Shown here one piece after another: positions 1 through 5,823 of a stretch of 7,143 nt of DNA. The notes beneath the pieces were generated by a model. It ran no database searches and was not told the origin of the DNA. It was given only the letters and a program-made list of their open reading frames with translations. Position numbers and translations under genes: made by a program. Origin of the DNA: Burkholderiales bacterium RIFCSPHIGHO2_12_FULL_61_11 (lineage in GTDB: Bacteria > Pseudomonadota > Gammaproteobacteria > Burkholderiales > Burkholderiaceae_C); the NCBI GenBank assembly GCA_001770785.1, contig MERZ01000127.1, positions 11,650 to 18,792 on the forward strand, read 5' to 3'. The stretch's first letter is position 1. Each line of letters opens with the position of its first letter.

Positions 1-153
1 GGCGACTCCATTGGTTTCCAAATATTGTCGTGCATAACGTGCACGGGCAGCAAAGGTCGAGCCAGCAGAGTCCCATCCCCACTGATGACGCTTGTATTCA
101 TTGATTTTAATCAGGCGCGTTGACCACATCAGCATGGTCGCGGCTAGGATCAT
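1..153 (-). CDS. Unrecognised protein, N-terminal 51 residues (runs off the left edge)
   Basis: An open frame begins with ATG at 153-151 and stays open to base 1, giving 51 residues. The ATG overlaps the TGA of the NAD+ synthase gene (ATGA, bases 150-153), the usual layout of a translationally coupled downstream cistron. In-frame ATGs at 135 and 129 are alternative starts; none of the three has a clear Shine-Dalgarno. After a short hydrophobic beginning ([10 protein letters not shown]) the protein turns polar and aromatic, with [19 protein letters not shown] followed by an Arg/Tyr-rich helix-like stretch ending [11 protein letters not shown] do not recognise the family. Tight linkage to nadE suggests a role in the same pathway or the same transferred unit, but that is inference. 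The chance of a spurious frame is modest given the overlap and the open length. Confidence 0.6.
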   Translation of the reverse strand, partial: MILAATMLMWSTRLIKINEYKRHQWGWDSAGSTFAARARYARQYLETNGVA

Positions 154-2216
154 TCGGGCAAGTGGTCCGGAATCGACTCAAGATCAGTCAACCACACCGT
201 TGATTCAGAATCACTGGGGGCACGCCAATCAGCACGTGGAGAAAGGGACCCACCATTGCCAATTTTTGGTGAATTTGGCACACACGAACGCTTGAACTGG
301 CTAGCCTTGAAAAATCTCGCCAAGAAGATTCTCAGTGTGTCCTTTATCGCCTCCAATTGGTACTCATTTCGAATGACGTCTTGATCATCGGGCCATGCTC
401 CACTGTCCCGATTATTCCAGGCACTCAAGGCCAGGAATGCAACCTTTGTTGGTGCGAACCCGTACCGCAAGGTGTAATACAAATTGAAATCCTGCAAATC
501 GTACGAGCCGATTGCCGCTTGTGTGCTCTGCTCAAGCTCACCCGCCGAAGAGGCCGGAACAAGCTCGGGGCTTATTTCAGTATCCAAAATATCCAGAAGC
601 ACCTGTCGATGGCTGCTTTTCATAAGTCCGGATTTCGCCACCCACCGCACGAGGTACCTGATGAGCGTCTTCGGAACACTGGCATTGACGTTGTAATGGG
701 ACATGTGGTCACCAACGCCGTAAGTGCACCATCCCAGGGCCAATTCACTTAGATCACCGGTACCTACCACAATTGCGTCATGGAAATTTGCCAGCCGAAA
801 CAAGTGGCTCGTTCTCTCCCCTGCTTGTACGTTTTCAAAGGTGACGTCGTATTGGGGGGTCCCTTTTGAAAAGGGATGACGCAAGTCCTTGAACATCTGT
901 TCGCAACTGGGTCGAATATCGATTTCAGCAACCGTGCATCCCATTGCGGCCATCAAGCGCCTGGCCTGTTCAAGAGTTCGCGAACCAGTGGCGTAGCCCG
1001 GCATGGTGAATCCAAGAATATTTGTTCGCGGCAAGCCCATTCGGTCCATTGTCTTTGCGCACACGAGTAAGGCATGAGTTGAATCAAGTCCGCCCGAGAT
1101 ACCAAGGACGACTTTCCTGATTCCGCTTGATGACAAACGTTGCACCAAGGCTTGAACCTGAATGTTGTACACCTCTTGACAACGCTCATCCTGGCGACTG
1201 CGATCAGCCGGAACATATGGAAATCGTTCAACAATTCGGGCGAGCGGCATTGGTAAATCGCGCCGAATATTCAACGTGAACTCTATCGTCCTGAAGTCCT
1301 TTAGCTGATCAGCGTGCTTTCGAACCGACTGGCCAAAACTTGTTTGACGCATTCGTTCCCGCGATACCCTCTCAAGATCGACATCTCCACTTATTAAATC
1401 AGGTTCACTCGAAAACCGTTCTGATTCGGCAAGCAACTCGCCGTTTTCATAAATCAGGGCTTGTCCATCCCACGCCATATCCGTTGTTGACTCACCTGCT
1501 CCTGCCGATGAATAGACGTATGCCGCGAGGCAACGAGCCGACTGCTGACCAACGAGTTGATGCCGATACTCAGCCTTGCCAACGGTGATATTCGACGCCG
1601 ACAAATTTATCAATACCGTCGCGCCTGCAAGCGCAGCATAGGAAGACGGAGGAATGGGCGTCCAGACATCCTCGCACAACTCAACGTGCATCTTTAAGAG
1701 TGGCATGTCCGTGGCTGAAAATATCAACCTGGGTCCAAATGGAACCTTTTGGCCGAGGACTTGAACCTCAGTCGAGATCGCCTCATCCGCCGAATTGAAC
1801 TGTCTTGCTTCATAGAACTCCCCATAATTCGGGAGGTAGGTCTTCGGCACGACGCCGAGAATCTGCCCCTTGAACAGAACTGCAGCACAGTTGAACAAAC
1901 GGTGATCAACCCGCAATGGCAACCCAACCACCGCGACAGTTGAAACCGTTTTGGAAGCAGTCAAAATCGACGACAGGCTTGTCTCGCAGGCGTCGAGCAG
2001 AGCCCGCTGATGGAAGAGGTCATCGCACGTATAGGCAGAGATACCCAACTCGGGGAAGGCCACGACACACGCACCACCATCGGATGCAGCAGTAAGTTGC
2101 CTAATGATTTCAGTTGCATTGAAAGCTGGGTCTGCAACGCGGCATCGGGGGACCCCGACAGCAATTCGAACAAAGTCATGAGTGTACAAATTCAAGAAAT
2201 TGGCGTCTTTTTTCAA
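150..2216 (-). CDS. nadE: Glutamine-dependent NAD+ synthase, long (about 680-residue) class
   Basis: Converts deamido-NAD+ to NAD+ in the cytosol, using ATP and ammonia from glutamine and releasing AMP and pyrophosphate. The 688-residue product has an N-terminal nitrilase-type glutaminase domain (about 10-310) with catalytic Glu56 (FPELGISAY), Lys125 ([14 protein letters not shown]) and Cys181 (ELCEDVW). The C-terminal synthetase domain (about 345-650) has the P-loop SGGLDS at 374-379 and the block [12 protein letters not shown] plus [13 protein letters not shown] at 486-511. The tail [11 protein letters not shown] and [11 protein letters not shown] matches the mycobacterial-type enzyme of about 680 residues, not the roughly 550-residue form I expect in Comamonadaceae. 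The start is TTG 2216-2214, because GAGGAG (2230-2225) lies 8 bases upstream; an upstream in-frame TTG at 2240 has no such site. All catalytic residues are present. Lower GC than the genes to its right suggests transfer. Confidence 0.95.
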   Translation of the reverse strand: MKKDANFLNLYTHDFVRIAVGVPRCRVADPAFNATEIIRQLTAASDGGACVVAFPELGISAYTCDDLFHQRALLDACETSLSSILTASKTVSTVAVVGLPLRVDHRLFNCAAVLFKGQILGVVPKTYLPNYGEFYEARQFNSADEAISTEVQVLGQKVPFGPRLIFSATDMPLLKMHVELCEDVWTPIPPSSYAALAGATVLINLSASNITVGKAEYRHQLVGQQSARCLAAYVYSSAGAGESTTDMAWDGQALIYENGELLAESERFSSEPDLISGDVDLERVSRERMRQTSFGQSVRKHADQLKDFRTIEFTLNIRRDLPMPLARIVERFPYVPADRSRQDERCQEVYNIQVQALVQRLSSSGIRKVVLGISGGLDSTHALLVCAKTMDRMGLPRTNILGFTMPGYATGSRTLEQARRLMAAMGCTVAEIDIRPSCEQMFKDLRHPFSKGTPQYDVTFENVQAGERTSHLFRLANFHDAIVVGTGDLSELALGWCTYGVGDHMSHYNVNASVPKTLIRYLVRWVAKSGLMKSSHRQVLLDILDTEISPELVPASSAGELEQSTQAAIGSYDLQDFNLYYTLRYGFAPTKVAFLALSAWNNRDSGAWPDDQDVIRNEYQLEAIKDTLRIFLARFFKASQFKRSCVPNSPKIGNGGSLSPRADWRAPSDSESTVWLTDLESIPDHLPE

Positions 2217-2368
2217 GATAGTCGCTCCTCTGAGACCCAATCAAGCGTCAGAAACAGGCGTACGCTGTCAGCATAGGCCGAACGCGCTGCCTCGATATTT
2301 TTTTGGGAATTGCCGGCCAAGTCGCCCACGACGAAGTTGAGGTGGCCAACCCAGAGTTTGAGTGTCAT
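2213..2368 (-). pseudogene. 5' remnant of the resident (short-class) nadE, now a 51-codon leader ORF
   Basis: ATG at 2368-2366 opens 51 codons ending at TGA 2215-2213. The first 41 residues include WVGHLNFVVGDLAGNSQK, IEAARSAYAD and RLFLT. This is the pattern of the amino terminus of the short (about 550-residue) proteobacterial NAD+ synthase, whose nitrilase domain typically begins with a motif like AQLNFTVGDLAGNAQKI and continues RLLLTPELSICGY. Here the similarity breaks off just after RLFLT, exactly before the Pro-Glu that carries the catalytic Glu, and ten unrelated residues lead to the stop. Departures from what I expect (His in place of Gln, Asn in place of Ile) fit relaxed constraint. 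The first 41 codons therefore look like the truncated native gene, and bases 2240-2250 like the junction with the incoming nadE. The fragment cannot be an enzyme but may serve as a translated leader. The match is by recall of the family and has not been aligned. Confidence 0.7.
2214..2230 (-). promoter_or_regulatory. Shine-Dalgarno and TTG start of nadE
   Basis: On the minus strand GAGGAG (2230-2225) is followed by eight bases and TTG (2216-2214). This is the only strong ribosome site near the 5' end and fixes the start. The upstream leader frame terminates at TGA 2215-2213, overlapping the TTG as TTGA, so ribosomes ending the leader would stop right on the new start codon. Confidence 0.75.
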
Positions 2369-2398
2369 ATACCGCAAGTATGAAAGCATGGAACAGCA

Positions 2399-3634
2399 GT
2401 GAAGCACGAGTCGAACGATTATGTCATCCGGGTACTGAACTCACCTGATGAGGTGAATGCCGCTGACTGGAACGAACTGTTGCATGCGCAGCCAGAGGCC
2501 ACGCCTTTCATGCGCCATGAGTATCTGGCGGCGCTGCATCACAGTGGCAGTGCCACGCCCAATACTGGCTGGACGCCGCGCTTTTTCACGCTCTGGCAAG
2601 GAACCATGCTGGCAGGCGTCTGCGCCCTTTACCTCAAGGACCATTCCTACGGCGAATATGTGTTTGACCACGCCTGGGCCAACGCCTACCGCCACCATGG
2701 GCTTCACTACTACCCCAAAGCCGTCGTCGCCGCGCCCTTCACCCCCGTTCCCGGTGCCCGCTTGCTGGCGCGCAATGCCACCGTGCGCACGCTGCTGGTC
2801 AAGGCGCTGGTGGCCTGGTGCGAGAAAGAAAAGCTATCGTCGCTGCACCTGCTGTTTGCCAGCGATGACGACGTGGCCGCCTGCGAAGAAGCCGGACTGA
2901 TGCTGCGCCACACAGTGCAATTTCACTGGACCGTTCCACCTTCCGGCTACCACGACTTCGACGACTTCCTGATGACCCTGAGCCATGAAAAGCGAAAAAA
3001 AATCCGCCAGGAACGCCGCAAGGTGCTTGAGGCAGGCATCAGCTTTCGCTGGTCGCTGGGCCCGGACATCAGCAGCGTCGACTGGGATTTTTTCTACCAG
3101 TGCTACGAGCGAACGTATTTCGAGCACGGCAACGCGCCGTACCTGAGCCGCGACTTCTTTCAGCGCATGCAGGACACGATGCCCGAGAACTGGCTGCTCT
3201 TTGTCGCGGAACGCAACGGCGTGGCAATTGCGACCAGCTTAATAGCTGTCAGCGCCCGTCCATCAGGGATTGAAGACCGATTTGACTATAAGAATCAGAT
3301 CAATACTGCCTACGGCCGCTACTGGGGGGCGCTGGAGCGTGTTGACTGCCTGCACTTTGAAGCCTGTTACTACCAGCCACTGGAATGGTGCATTGCTAAC
3401 GGATTTCAGCGTTTTGAAGGCGGTGCCCAGGGCGAGCACAAAATGGCGCGCGCGCTGCTGCCAGTCAAAACCACCAGTGCCCACTGGCTGGCGCATCCGG
3501 CCTTTGCCGATGCGGTGGAGCGCTACCTGGCCCGCGAAGGCGCGGGCATTGACAATTACATCGACGAGCTGGAAAAGCGCAGCCCTTTCAAGGCAAACGC
3601 CGAACCCTACATTCCAAAAGCAGCAAAAACCTGA
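2399..3634 (+). CDS. FemAB-like / GNAT-fold acyltransferase, COG3146 (DUF482) family
   Basis: A 411-residue cytosolic protein of the peptidoglycan biosynthesis/recognition-like family related to FemAB aminoacyl transferases; the substrate is not established. Family landmarks are TPFMRHEYLAALHHSGSA (35-52), the basic helix SHEKRKKIRQERRKV (195-209), AYGRYWGALE (304-313), LHFEACYYQPLEWCI (318-332) and FEGGAQGEHKMAR (339-351). The start is GTG 2399: an in-frame TGA lies 18 bases upstream, no in-frame ATG is available, and GGAA at 2390-2393 is a weak ribosome site. It is divergent from the nadE remnant, with 30 bases between the two starts. Residues about 285-302, between SLIAV and AYGRYWG, form a stretch longer than I expect for the family and are encoded by a repeat-like sequence (see the repeat entry). 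The family is secure; the biochemical role is not. Confidence 0.88.
   Translation: MKHESNDYVIRVLNSPDEVNAADWNELLHAQPEATPFMRHEYLAALHHSGSATPNTGWTPRFFTLWQGTMLAGVCALYLKDHSYGEYVFDHAWANAYRHHGLHYYPKAVVAAPFTPVPGARLLARNATVRTLLVKALVAWCEKEKLSSLHLLFASDDDVAACEEAGLMLRHTVQFHWTVPPSGYHDFDDFLMTLSHEKRKKIRQERRKVLEAGISFRWSLGPDISSVDWDFFYQCYERTYFEHGNAPYLSRDFFQRMQDTMPENWLLFVAERNGVAIATSLIAVSARPSGIEDRFDYKNQINTAYGRYWGALERVDCLHFEACYYQPLEWCIANGFQRFEGGAQGEHKMARALLPVKTTSAHWLAHPAFADAVERYLAREGAGIDNYIDELEKRSPFKANAEPYIPKAAKT
3241..3294 (+). repeat. Degenerate short dispersed repeat inserted in frame in the acyltransferase gene
   Basis: The DNA from AATAGCTGTCAGCGC (3241-3255) through GTCCATCA, flanked by CCC (3255-3257) and GGG (3266-3268), then GATTGAAGACCG and TTTGACTATAA, resembles a short repeat that I recall as common between genes in Comamonadaceae (AATAGCTG, AGCGC, a GTCCATCA loop, GAAGGCC, TATAAA). 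It is more AT-rich than the surrounding gene. It keeps the reading frame and codes for a polar stretch around SARPSGIEDRFDYKNQ. The 12-mer AGCTGTCAGCGC (3244-3255) recurs at 5625-5636. The family assignment rests on memory and could be wrong. Confidence 0.5.
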
Positions 3635-3886
3635 ACACCCGATGAGCGAAAAAGAACGATCCTACAGCGTAATAGGCGCCACCGGCCTGAGCGCCGTCCA
3701 GCGCAGCGCAGTTGCGGTTTCGCATGACGCTGGAGTTTCGCGTGGCCAGCTCCGAGCTTGTGGTGCCCGCGCTGCAAGCCTGCATGTTGGCACGCACGCT
3801 GATTGAAAACCTGCCGACCTCCCCGAAGACCAAGCCATCCTGATGGGCCCTGAAGCCCCTCAACACCGGCCCGACCCGTGCTGATT
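3635..3886. other. Gap of about 250 bases between convergent genes, no convincing gene
   Basis: The acyltransferase and hpf genes converge here. Two short overlapping plus-strand frames exist: ATG 3642 for 54 residues (begins MSEKERSYSVIGATG) and ATG 3724 for 39 residues (MTLEFRVASSELVVPALQA and on). The second looks protein-like, and the two could be pieces of one frameshifted, decayed gene, but I recognise neither and see no Shine-Dalgarno for the second. No hairpin followed by a T run was found, so no intrinsic terminator is called for either gene. Confidence 0.4.
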
Positions 3887-4222
3887 TCACTCGGTCAACG
3901 GCACGCTCTTGGGATTATTGAGCTGTCCGAAGGTGCTATCCAGCATCCGTTCGAGCTTCTCAGCGGCCCCGCTAATGGCCTGATCGAGCGTTTCCGCCAA
4001 GTGTGTTACGACGACGGGTTGCAGGCCCGCAGGTCGCGCTTCCAGGACGCACTTTTTGTCGTCGCCATGGGATTTGTGGCTGCTTCCGTCACTGAGGTGC
4101 GCTTCCACACGGGTAATCTGCGAGCCGAAACGGCGCAACCTCGCATTGATCGCGGTCTTGACATACTCGGTGAGGCGATCGCCACCTTCGATATTTTTGT
4201 CGGTGTTGACTTGAACTTGCAT
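3887..4222 (-). CDS. HPF/RaiA-family ribosome-associated protein (short form)
   Basis: A 111-residue cytosolic protein with the plan of the ribosome hibernation factor / sigma-54 modulation family: a first strand (MQVQVNTDKNI), a helix (DRLTEYVKTAINARLRRFG, 15-33), strands (ITRVEAHLSDG; KKCVLEARPAGLQPVVVTH) and a second helix (LAETLDQAISGAAEKLERMLDSTFG, 76-99). Members bind the small ribosomal subunit and hold idle ribosomes under stress; length fits the short form, with no C-terminal dimerisation domain. It is divergent from the classical Hpf linked to rpoN, and no rpoN is nearby, so a stress-specific paralogue is likely. The start is ATG 4222 with AGGAG (4235-4231) 8 bases upstream. A likely promoter lies at 4294-4321. 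The fold is clear from the sequence pattern; the exact subgroup is not. Confidence 0.85.
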   Translation of the reverse strand: MQVQVNTDKNIEGGDRLTEYVKTAINARLRRFGSQITRVEAHLSDGSSHKSHGDDKKCVLEARPAGLQPVVVTHLAETLDQAISGAAEKLERMLDSTFGQLNNPKSVPLTE

Positions 4223-4293
4223 ACTGCGTTCTCCTGGTGTCCAAATAAGTCTGCGTTTTCGCCGCGCAGGCGTGCCGGATGGCTTGAATGTTC

Positions 4294-4321
4294 ATCCTAA
4301 CTCAAAGCAGTACCCATTCAA
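4294..4321 (-). promoter_or_regulatory. Candidate sigma-70 promoter of the hpf-like gene
   Basis: On the minus strand TTGAAT (4321-4316) and TAGGAT (4299-4294) are separated by 16 bases, about 70 bases upstream of the ATG. A perfect TTGACA (4330-4325) is nearby but 25 bases from the same -10, too far to pair with it. The -35 region sits within an inverted repeat CCCATT/AATGGG (4313-4334). Found by eye. Confidence 0.35.
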
Positions 4322-4368
4322 GCGTGTCAATGGGCGCCCGACTTGACAGACGTGGCGGTATGAAACCG

Positions 4369-4440
4369 TCAGGAGACGCGGCTTTCCGTCAGGACAAGAA
4401 GCCCCAGCGCGACCAGCACGCTCAGAAATCCCACAATCAC
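4369..4440 (-). pseudogene. Short hydrophobic frame after the coiled-coil gene, possibly a decayed small membrane protein
   Basis: From GTG 4440 to TGA 4371-4369 the minus strand encodes 23 residues, beginning VIVGFLSVLVALGLLVLTES, which would span a membrane once. Reading upstream, the same frame continues through RSAENDTPAGT to a TAG, preceded by ATG ATG CGA, and then to the TAA of the 133-residue gene. It could be a small protein gene broken by the TAG at its fourth codon, or a former extension of the upstream gene. No Shine-Dalgarno is visible before the GTG. A 9-base direct repeat (ccgtcagga, 4366-4374 and 4386-4394) covers the end of the frame. Confidence 0.3.
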
Positions 4441-4494
4441 GGTACCGGCTGGCGTGTCGTTTTCCGCCGAACGCTATCGCATCATCGTGCTGGC

Positions 4495-4896
4495 TTAGCG
4501 TATGAGGAGCAGAACCATGCTAGCCGCAGCGACCAGACCCACCGCCACCAGCGCACCAGCAAGCCAGCCCATTCGGCTACGCAGGGTCTCGATGCGGAGG
4601 ATCAGTTGCGTGTTCTGCTCGGCAAGTGCCTTGATCAGCCCCGAAGACGCGATCATCTGGGCTTGCAGGTCAGCTGCGGCAGTCTCCAACTGCTGGATTC
4701 GCAACGCCAGCGCAGAGACGGCCTGGGCATCCGGCGAAAGAACGGCTTGTGCGTCAGGAGCAGGGCGCGCGCTGGCTGGGGGCGACTTGCCGACAGCGTT
4801 CCACAATTTCTTGGCACCGGCAGCAACTTTGGGCGCATTGCGGACAACGTCAGTCCAGGGAACACTCTGTAAAACAGTCAGCCAGCCTATCGCCAT
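4495..4896 (-). CDS. Uncharacterised coiled-coil protein with C-terminal membrane anchor
   Basis: A 133-residue protein of unknown function. It opens with a conserved-looking segment (MAIGWLTVLQSVPWTDVVRN, then APKVAAGAKKLWNAVGK to residue 37). A Pro/Ala-rich linker follows with a tandem PDAQAV (47-52 and 55-60). A heptad-like, Gln/Leu/Ala-rich helix runs from about 62 to 106, and one hydrophobic membrane segment from about 110 to 131 (WLAGALVAVGLVAAASMVLLLI) ends in a single Arg. There is no signal peptide, so the likely topology is a tail-anchored inner-membrane protein with the coiled coil in the cytosol. The start is ATG 4896 with AAAAGGA (4909-4903) six bases upstream. It lies 117 bases downstream of ppa on the same strand. 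Similar small proteins are, as I recall, widespread in Burkholderiales without a known job. The function remains open. Confidence 0.75.
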   Translation of the reverse strand: MAIGWLTVLQSVPWTDVVRNAPKVAAGAKKLWNAVGKSPPASARPAPDAQAVLSPDAQAVSALALRIQQLETAAADLQAQMIASSGLIKALAEQNTQLILRIETLRSRMGWLAGALVAVGLVAAASMVLLLIR

Positions 4897-5013
4897 TTGG
4901 AATCCTTTTGAGCAGGTCTTGTTACCCTAACACGCACCGGTCATCCCGGCTTGACGAAAGGGCTCGCCCATGCTGATCCTGATGCTTGGCTGCAGTTGGC
5001 CGCCGCCAAAACC

Positions 5014-5553
5014 TCAGGCCTTGTTGGCTGCGTCGAAGTTGGCAATGCCGTCAGAGATTTCCTTTTGGGCGGACTCCGGGCCTTCCCAGCCTACGATCTT
5101 GACCCATTTATTTTCTTCCAGGTCTTTGTAATGCTCAAAGAAATGGGCAATGGTCTTCAGGCGTAGCGGATTGAGGTCTTCCGGTTTTTGCCACTTGGTG
5201 TAAATCGACAAGATTTTGTCGATGGGCACCGCCAGCACTTTGCCGTCTTCGCCTGCTTCATCGGTCATTTTCAGGATGCCGATGGCGCGGCAGGTCACCA
5301 CCACGCCCGGAATCAGGGGCACGGGGGTGATGACCAGGACATCCACCGGATCGCCATCACCGCTGAGAGTCCGGGGCACATAGCCGTAGTTGGTCGGGTA
5401 GTGCATGGACGTGCTCATGAAGCGGTCCACAAAAATTGCGCCTGTCGCCTTGTCGACCTCATATTTCACCGGATCGGAGTTCATCGGGATCTCAATGATC
5501 ACGTTGAAGGAATCAGGAGCGTTTTTGCCGGGGAGAACATTATCCAGGGACAT
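5014..5553 (-). CDS. ppa: Soluble inorganic pyrophosphatase, family I
   Basis: Cytosolic Mg2+-dependent enzyme that hydrolyses pyrophosphate to two phosphates and so pulls biosynthetic reactions forward. The 179-residue product has the usual length of the bacterial hexameric type (E. coli has 176). The signature DGDPVD lies at 66-71. By comparison with E. coli Ppa the active-site set is complete: Glu21, Lys30, Glu32, Arg44, Tyr56, Asp66, Asp68, Asp71, Asp98, Asp103, Lys105, Tyr142 and Lys143. The start [10 protein letters not shown] matches the family start, although no Shine-Dalgarno is seen (CAAAACCACC directly precedes the ATG), so initiation may be weakly SD-dependent. It is divergent from hppA across 267 bases. 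Downstream is the 133-residue membrane protein gene. Confidence 0.97.
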   Translation of the reverse strand: MSLDNVLPGKNAPDSFNVIIEIPMNSDPVKYEVDKATGAIFVDRFMSTSMHYPTNYGYVPRTLSGDGDPVDVLVITPVPLIPGVVVTCRAIGILKMTDEAGEDGKVLAVPIDKILSIYTKWQKPEDLNPLRLKTIAHFFEHYKDLEENKWVKIVGWEGPESAQKEISDGIANFDAANKA

Positions 5554-5624
5554 GGTGGTTTTGCATTGATAGAAAGACGTTGATGGGAAAAGAAACGTTT
5601 GAAGTCAGGCTGGGCCAATGCCCA

Positions 5625-5644
5625 AGCTGTCAGCGCTGACTGCT
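5625..5644. promoter_or_regulatory. 20-bp near-perfect palindrome between ppa and hppA
   Basis: The arms AGCTGTCAGC and GCTGACTGCT are complementary at 9 of 10 positions, and the central 12 bases (GTCAGCGCTGAC, 5629-5640) form a perfect palindrome. Next to it, GCTGGGC/GCCCAAGC (5609-5627) can form a second hairpin with one bulge. The site is 72 bases from the ppa start and 177 from the hppA start, a fair place for an operator acting on one or both. It may instead be a fragment of a dispersed repeat, because the 12-mer AGCTGTCAGCGC also occurs at 3244-3255. Confidence 0.4.
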
Positions 5645-5657
5645 GTTATTTACCCTC

Positions 5658-5689
5658 ATTTTACTGATTCCGACCTTACAAATCGTCAA
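5658..5689 (-). promoter_or_regulatory. Weak candidate promoter of ppa
   Basis: On the minus strand TTGACG (5689-5684) and TAAAAT (5663-5658) are the best-looking boxes upstream of ppa, but the 20-base spacing is longer than ideal. If used, the transcript would include the palindrome at 5625-5644 in its leader. No better pair was found for either divergent gene. Confidence 0.2.
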
Positions 5690-5763
5690 GTTGTCATGTT
5701 TTGGCGTTAAAGTCCCCCGGTTGGCCAATCGTCTCTACGTGAGCAACGAGGAAGCAACGCAGC

Positions 5764-5789
5764 GGGGGCACCGCTCGCGTGGCGCCCCC
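5764..5789 (+). promoter_or_regulatory. GC-rich hairpin in the hppA leader
   Basis: GGGGGC (5764-5769) pairs with GCCCCC (5784-5789). After one A/C mismatch the stem continues with CCGC against GTGG (one G-U), closing on a four-base loop (5775-5778). It ends 19 bases before the Shine-Dalgarno AGGAG (5809-5813) and is not followed at once by a T run, so it is not a standard terminator. It could stabilise the messenger or modulate access to the ribosome site. Confidence 0.45.
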
Positions 5790-5808
5790 TCCAAGCGAAA
5801 AACAACGT

Positions 5809-5823
5809 AGGAGTTTTTTTATG
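5809..5823 (+). promoter_or_regulatory. Shine-Dalgarno and T7 spacer of hppA
   Basis: AGGAG (5809-5813) is followed by exactly seven T and the ATG (5821). The site is strong and fixes the start. The spacer is a pure homopolymer, so slippage in the T run would change the spacing between ribosome site and start codon. Confidence 0.75.

Noticed and set aside
2217..2240. Start of nadE at the in-frame TTG 2240, adding eight residues
   Set aside because: There is no ribosome site before it, while GAGGAG sits eight bases before the TTG at 2216. The extra residues (MGLRGATI) translate the ribosome site itself.
2457..2900. Second plus-strand frame inside the acyltransferase gene
   Set aside because: Pro/Arg/Thr-rich product typical of an out-of-frame reading in GC-rich DNA; the main frame carries the family motifs.
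3588..3890. 100-residue minus-strand frame overlapping the hpf stop as GTGA
   Set aside because: The overlap is suggestive, but the protein has no recognisable pattern and invades the 3' end of the acyltransferase gene; more likely chance.
3878..4300. 140-residue plus-strand frame over the hpf-like gene
   Set aside because: Antisense shadow; the minus frame shows the HPF/RaiA pattern and a clear SD.
4288..4872. 194-residue plus-strand frame
   Set aside because: Very Arg/Gln/His/Ser-rich, no ribosome site, and it lies opposite better-supported minus-strand coding sequence.
4502..4930. 142-residue plus-strand frame opposite the coiled-coil gene
   Set aside because: Its composition is Ala/Ser/Arg-rich with no recognisable pattern, and the minus-strand frame has a good SD, a coiled coil and a membrane anchor.
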